This document shows positions 6,709 through 9,646 of a DNA stretch of 9,646 nucleotides, one piece after another. The DNA is from an uncultured Eubacteriales bacterium (lineage in GTDB: Bacteria > Bacillota > Clostridia > Oscillospirales > Acutalibacteraceae): contig ONNU01000397.1 of assembly GCA_900319255.1 (NCBI GenBank), positions 1 to 9,646 on the forward strand. Direction: 5' to 3'. The notes beneath the pieces are model-generated. The model had not been told where the DNA came from. It saw only the letters and a program-made list of their open reading frames with translations, and did no database searches. Position 1 is the stretch's first letter. The number at the start of each line of letters is the position of its first letter. A program made the translations under genes and the position numbers.

Positions 6709-6740
6709 ATGCGTACCTCCTGTTTTTGCGCTGGAAAAAT

Positions 6741-6776
6741 GACCTCTCCGTCACGATGCTGCTCATCGTGCCACCA
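6741..6776. repeat. palindromic intergenic repeat
   Basis: CACGATG (6752-6758) and CATCGTG (6764-6770) form a perfect 7-bp stem with loop CTGCT, flanked by CTCTCCGT on the left and CCACC on the right. From memory, the CTCTCCGTCACG...CGTGCCACC layout resembles a repeat common between genes in clostridial gut bacteria. A purine-rich GAAAGGGGAG at 6813-6822 may be the remains of its distal half. It may also serve as a weak terminator for the transporter gene, since a run of T follows about 10 nt past the stem on the minus strand. Confidence 0.55.
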
Positions 6777-6840
6777 GCTCTGCATAAGTTCTGCAAAGTT
6801 GACAGCATTGCCTGAAAGGGGAGATTCAGTGCGTGCAACT

Positions 6841-6866
6841 CCTCATTCCTGACTCCTGATTCATTC
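6841..6866. repeat. short heptamer-periodic tract
   Basis: ATTCCTG (6845-6851), ACTCCTG (6852-6858) and ATTCATT (6859-6865) are three 7-nt steps that run into the transporter stop codon (6865-6867). The unit is the same as in the longer tract at 318-379. Confidence 0.55.
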
Positions 6867-7812
6867 AGCGCTTTTCTTTTGAAGAATAATTAACCAGAAA
6901 GATCCCGAGGCATACCGGGAGAAGTGCTGCGAGGTTTACCCAGGTGAAAATATTTTCTCCAAGAAATATGCCTGACCACATTGTGCCGAAAACCGGAATC
7001 AGAAGATTGAATACCGCTACTCTGCTCACAGGGTTTCTTCTGAGAAGCTCTGTCCATATGAGGAAAGCTATCCCTGCCATTGCCGCAAGGTAAAGCAGCA
7101 CAAGCCATCCGTATACAGCGTCAATTCTCAGATGTCCGCCGCCGATCAGACCTGCCGCAATAAGCGCCGAGCCGCCCATAAGCAGCTGCCAGGCAGATAC
7201 CATGACAGCATTTCTGCTTTCGTTTGTGATCCTCTTTGATATGATATTCCCGGCAGCGCCGGACAGATTCGACATTATTACCAGACCATCACCAAGCAGC
7301 GTAAAGCCTCCCAGCTCTCCTGCAAAGGCTGACATATAGACAATGCCCGATACGCCCAGCAGACAGCCTGATATTTTTCTGAATGACAGCTTATCCGATC
7401 TGAAAAAAAGCGGCGACACCAATACTGTCGCAAAGGCTGCCGCTGAGGTATAGACTGCCGATTTTGTTCCCGACACCGCTCCGATACCGAGATACAGCAG
7501 CAGATACTGCAAAAATGTCTGAAAGAATCCCAGCGCTCCGATGGGAAGAATATCCTTTTTCCCGGGGAGTATACGCTGACCCTTTTTCTTAATGAAGCAT
7601 CCGGCTGTCAACACGATGATCCCCGCTATGAAAAATCTCAGTCCTGCAAAAAGCAGCTTCGAGCCGGGATCATTATTATCTATTGCAAAAAGCTCATACC
7701 CTGCCTTTATTCCCGGAAAAGCTGTGCCCCACAAAAGAGTACACAGCACCGCCGGAGCTGCAAGCCCCAGCACATTCCCCAGCAGGGTATTTTTCTTTGA
7801 ATCCTCTGACAA
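6865..7812 (-). CDS. DMT-superfamily (EamA) transporter
   Basis: An integral membrane protein of about 315 residues with ten predicted helices in two EamA repeats (about 15-150 and 165-305). The first helix carries LLWGTAFPGIK (27-37), typical of the family. Later helices include GALGFFQTFLQYLLLYLG, LGVSGIVYMSAFAG and LAALLPVCLGIFLVN, and the protein ends in a basic KEKR tail. The family exports amino acids, metabolites and other small molecules; the substrate cannot be read from the sequence. The start is uncertain. The longest frame begins with GTG at 7824, but AGGA directly abuts that codon. TTG at 7812 has AGGAG 11 nt upstream and is used here. It starts about 10-21 nt after the TPR-SUFU gene stops, so they form one transcription unit. 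Confidence 0.88.
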   Translation of the reverse strand: MSEDSKKNTLLGNVLGLAAPAVLCTLLWGTAFPGIKAGYELFAIDNNDPGSKLLFAGLRFFIAGIIVLTAGCFIKKKGQRILPGKKDILPIGALGFFQTFLQYLLLYLGIGAVSGTKSAVYTSAAAFATVLVSPLFFRSDKLSFRKISGCLLGVSGIVYMSAFAGELGGFTLLGDGLVIMSNLSGAAGNIISKRITNESRNAVMVSAWQLLMGGSALIAAGLIGGGHLRIDAVYGWLVLLYLAAMAGIAFLIWTELLRRNPVSRVAVFNLLIPVFGTMWSGIFLGENIFTWVNLAALLPVCLGIFLVNYSSKEKR

Positions 7813-7833
7813 AAAACAACTCACTCCTGAAAA

Positions 7834-9258
7834 TTACTTCTGATCCCTGACCCTTCTGAACCGTCCCTTTTTATCGCGGTAAAACTTTGACCCCACCGGG
7901 CTTTCAAGGAACTCAATAATATCCGGGTCATAATTGCAGATAGTATTCAGCTTGAAAATATCCATATTTTTCAGGTCGTTCATATATTCCTCGCTTTCAT
8001 CACCCGCAAGAAAACGCCATCCGCTGTCGAATTTATTATCCGGCTTTTCACGATACATAAAGCCTACTCTGCATCCGTCAACGGTTATCCTGTCGGTCGC
8101 AAAGCATCCGTCTGCGCCCTTCCAGTCAAGAAGCTCCTCAATCGAGCTTCTGGGATATGCCCAGACCTTTCCTCTTTCATCAAGGCAGGTATTGGGTCTT
8201 GTCTTATATATAAAATCAGTCATATTCTGCGGCAGGTTATCTGCAAGCTTCCGGAAGATCGCATGATGTCCGTTTTCTATCTTATAGACCATTTCTTCCT
8301 CATAAAGGGGAATCAGCCGCAGGAATCTTACCTCATCACCGCAGGGAAGCAGGCATTTTTCAGCAGCGGGATCCTCAACAAAAACATTGCTGAATATCAC
8401 CCCGTTATAGCCTACGCTTTCATCAAGCACATCGCCGTATGCTACAGTATGTCCTGCCGCAAGCCACGAGCCGTCAAGCTGGAGCATTTCTCCGAACTGA
8501 CGGATTATGCGAACTATCCATGAATATTCATTCCTGACCTCATCTATTGAAAGCTCCGGCGGCAGGAATGCTGTCATTTCGATCCTGTGAAGCTCACCTG
8601 TATTTTTATCTGTACCCTTATACGCTCCTGCGCCGATGGAAACTATTTTATAGAAATTCAGCGCTTCTGACGGAGGAACAAGCACACAGTTTATGGGATG
8701 TACGATCCTTTCGCCGTTTTCATCATGCAGACCGAGCATTTCCACAGGGTGCCCGATATTCCTTGAAATGAACTCAAGCACAGCTTCTGTTTCATCGGTC
8801 TCATAAAGAGCAAGCTCATCGCTTCTGTCGCCGAAGATATTATCCCAGGCTTCCTCGTCAAGCTCCTTTGCTCTTTCGGAGGCATAGCCGAATTTATCCT
8901 CCTTGCCCGTTTCCTGATATACAAGGCAGAGTATCAGCCAGGGTTCAACACAGTTTTCATCTATATCAAGGCAAAGCCTGGCTTCTCTGATAGCCGAGCT
9001 GTAATGATGCAGACCGAAAAGCGCCCCCGCAAGCTCCAGATGGTAGCCGATATCGTCATCCGCAGCCTCATCCTCGATTTCTCTGAGGGTATCCAGAGCC
9101 TCGTGATATCTTGCGCACTGAGAAAGCGCATGGGCAAGCATCAGATGCAGCTCAAGGGTCATTTCCTCTTCATCAAGCGCGCTGATACCCTCGATGACCT
9201 CTTCAAATTTTCCCTGACTCAGCAGATCATCCATTTCATAAAGAAACTCATTATCCAT
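7834..9258 (-). CDS. TPR-SUFU-DUF2185 (Imm33) multidomain protein
   Basis: This 474-residue, acidic, probably cytoplasmic protein has three parts. Residues 5-140 are helical TPR-like repeats (for example LMLAHALSQCARYHEALDTL and LAGALFGLHHYSSAIREA). Residues about 160-345 resemble a bacterial SUFU domain, with VSIGAGAYKG (206-215), EMTAFLPPEL (227-236) and WLAAGHT (265-271). Residues about 357-467 match DUF2185/Imm33, with ATDRITVDG, DSGWRFLAGDE (411-421) and LNTICNYDPDII (437-448). SUFU and Imm33 domains both occur as immunity proteins in polymorphic toxin systems, and fusions of several are known as poly-immunity proteins. An immunity or protein-binding role is therefore inferred, but no toxin is in view. 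GTG at 9267 is possible, but the ATG at 9258 lies 5 nt after GGGGGTGA, which settles the start. It is first in the unit with the EamA transporter. Confidence 0.85.
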   Translation of the reverse strand: MDNEFLYEMDDLLSQGKFEEVIEGISALDEEEMTLELHLMLAHALSQCARYHEALDTLREIEDEAADDDIGYHLELAGALFGLHHYSSAIREARLCLDIDENCVEPWLILCLVYQETGKEDKFGYASERAKELDEEAWDNIFGDRSDELALYETDETEAVLEFISRNIGHPVEMLGLHDENGERIVHPINCVLVPPSEALNFYKIVSIGAGAYKGTDKNTGELHRIEMTAFLPPELSIDEVRNEYSWIVRIIRQFGEMLQLDGSWLAAGHTVAYGDVLDESVGYNGVIFSNVFVEDPAAEKCLLPCGDEVRFLRLIPLYEEEMVYKIENGHHAIFRKLADNLPQNMTDFIYKTRPNTCLDERGKVWAYPRSSIEELLDWKGADGCFATDRITVDGCRVGFMYREKPDNKFDSGWRFLAGDESEEYMNDLKNMDIFKLNTICNYDPDIIEFLESPVGSKFYRDKKGRFRRVRDQK

Positions 9259-9297
9259 TCCTGTCACCCCCTATTCCATACTATATCTCATCATATA

Positions 9298-9326
9298 ATA
9301 TTACCACTTTACCCCACAAAAGTCAA
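9298..9326 (-). promoter_or_regulatory. sigma-A promoter of the TPR-SUFU-Imm33/EamA unit
   Basis: On the minus strand TTGACT (9326-9321), a 17-nt spacer and TAATAT (9303-9298) form a good promoter 40 nt before the ATG at 9258. The TTG of the -35 box lies at the edge of repeat copy B. Confidence 0.65.
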
Positions 9327-9503
9327 CCGGCAGCGTCGACGCTGCATCCAAAATCGCGCCGGCGTGCCGCCGGTGTCAAAATCGCGGGGGCAGGTCTGAC
9401 AATGCTTTACTTTCGCTCTCGCGTGTTATACTTGGATGGTAAGGGGAAAAAAATAATCCTCAGCCGGCTCCAACGAAAACTCCCAGAAATATTCTACACC
9501 AAC
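9324..9503 (+). repeat. dispersed intergenic repeat, copy B, first unit
   Basis: This is the partner of copy A, in the same orientation (9356-9449 aligns to 94-187 with four mismatches). It has a fuller head: a perfect 14-bp palindrome CAGCGTCGACGCTG (9331-9344), then two CAAAATCGCG modules separated by the hairpin CCGGCG-TGC-CGCCGG (9359-9373). The body (GGTCTGACAATGC to CCCAGAAAT, about 9392-9490) matches copy A. No coding capacity is visible. Confidence 0.8.
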
Positions 9504-9621
9504 ATCGTCGACGCTGCATCCAAGATTGCAGGGCAGTTCTGACAAAGCGTTACTTTCGATCCCGCATACAATAGTTGTGTAGTGATGGAGAGCAAATTAT
9601 TCTCGACCCGGCGCCAAAACA
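9504..9621 (+). repeat. decayed second unit of the repeat in tandem
   Basis: The head palindrome recurs 172 nt after that of the first unit (GTCGAC at 9507 versus 9335), followed by CATCCAAGATTGCAGGGCAG. A diverged body follows: TCTGACAAAGCGTTACTTTCG (9539-9559) against TCTGACAATGCTTTACTTTCG in the first unit, then drifting sequence with GACCCGGCGCC near 9605. One of the two CAAAATCGCG modules is missing. The unit is more diverged than copies A and B are from each other, which suggests an older duplication. The window ends soon after, so more units may lie beyond. Confidence 0.6.
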
Positions 9622-9646
9622 AAGAAAGCAGTACAAAACCCCTCAA

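Noticed and set aside
5293..6852. A 519-codon open frame on the plus strand
   Set aside because: It lies antisense to DUF5662, ispF and the SGNH gene, all of which have clear family motifs. Its translation is Cys/His/Ser-rich with no domain, as expected of a shadow frame.
7834..9258. Immunity half of a local toxin-immunity pair
   Set aside because: No neighbouring gene has toxin features: the partners are an EamA transporter and an SGNH hydrolase. The immunity link rests on domains only.
76..9621. Composite transposon bounded by the two repeats
   Set aside because: There is no transposase or integrase, no terminal inverted repeats or target duplications are visible, and the genes between are mostly core functions (map, mtaB, ispF).

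Overview
The window looks like a chromosomal stretch from a Gram-positive clostridial anaerobe, most likely a Ruminococcus-like member of the Oscillospiraceae. The reasons are a SEC-C-tagged type I methionine aminopeptidase, an MtaB gene next to an HPr-like gene, a DUF5662 gene, strong AGGAGG-type ribosome binding sites and sigma-A-type promoters. This placement rests on recognising protein families, not on a database search. Core housekeeping genes dominate. I see no phage, integrase, transposase or CRISPR array.

Layout, left to right. Positions 1-12 hold the first codons of a minus-strand gene that leaves the window. Positions 76-281 hold a GC-rich, hairpin-rich intergenic repeat (copy A). 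Next come a heptamer-periodic tract and an AT-rich promoter region, then the only plus-strand gene, an APH/choline-kinase-fold phosphotransferase (579-1322) that ends at a strong terminator. Everything after it is on the minus strand: methionine aminopeptidase (map), a 58-residue two-helix membrane protein at 2386-2562, mtaB (tRNA methylthiotransferase) and an HPr-like protein. The last two form a two-gene operon with a clear promoter and a structured leader of about 150 nt. A 395-bp gap follows.

Further right is a minus-strand run that transcription would read as TPR-SUFU-Imm33 protein, EamA transporter, (repeat-bearing gap), SGNH hydrolase, ispF and DUF5662 protein. A good promoter at 9298-9326 drives the first gene, and the transporter starts only a few bases after that gene stops. 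Copy B of the repeat, followed by a decayed tandem unit, lies from 9324 to the right end.

Three things stand out. First, a long intergenic repeat occurs in the same orientation at both ends, about 9.26 kb apart. In each copy the repeat edge abuts, and may supply part of, the -35 box of a minus-strand promoter. Second, one 474-residue protein joins TPR repeats to two domains usually seen as toxin-immunity domains (SUFU and DUF2185/Imm33), with no toxin in view. Third, there is a small membrane-protein gene and a leader RNA upstream of an HPr-like protein that lacks the catalytic histidine. No wholly new system is proven here. The repeat family is the best candidate for something undescribed.
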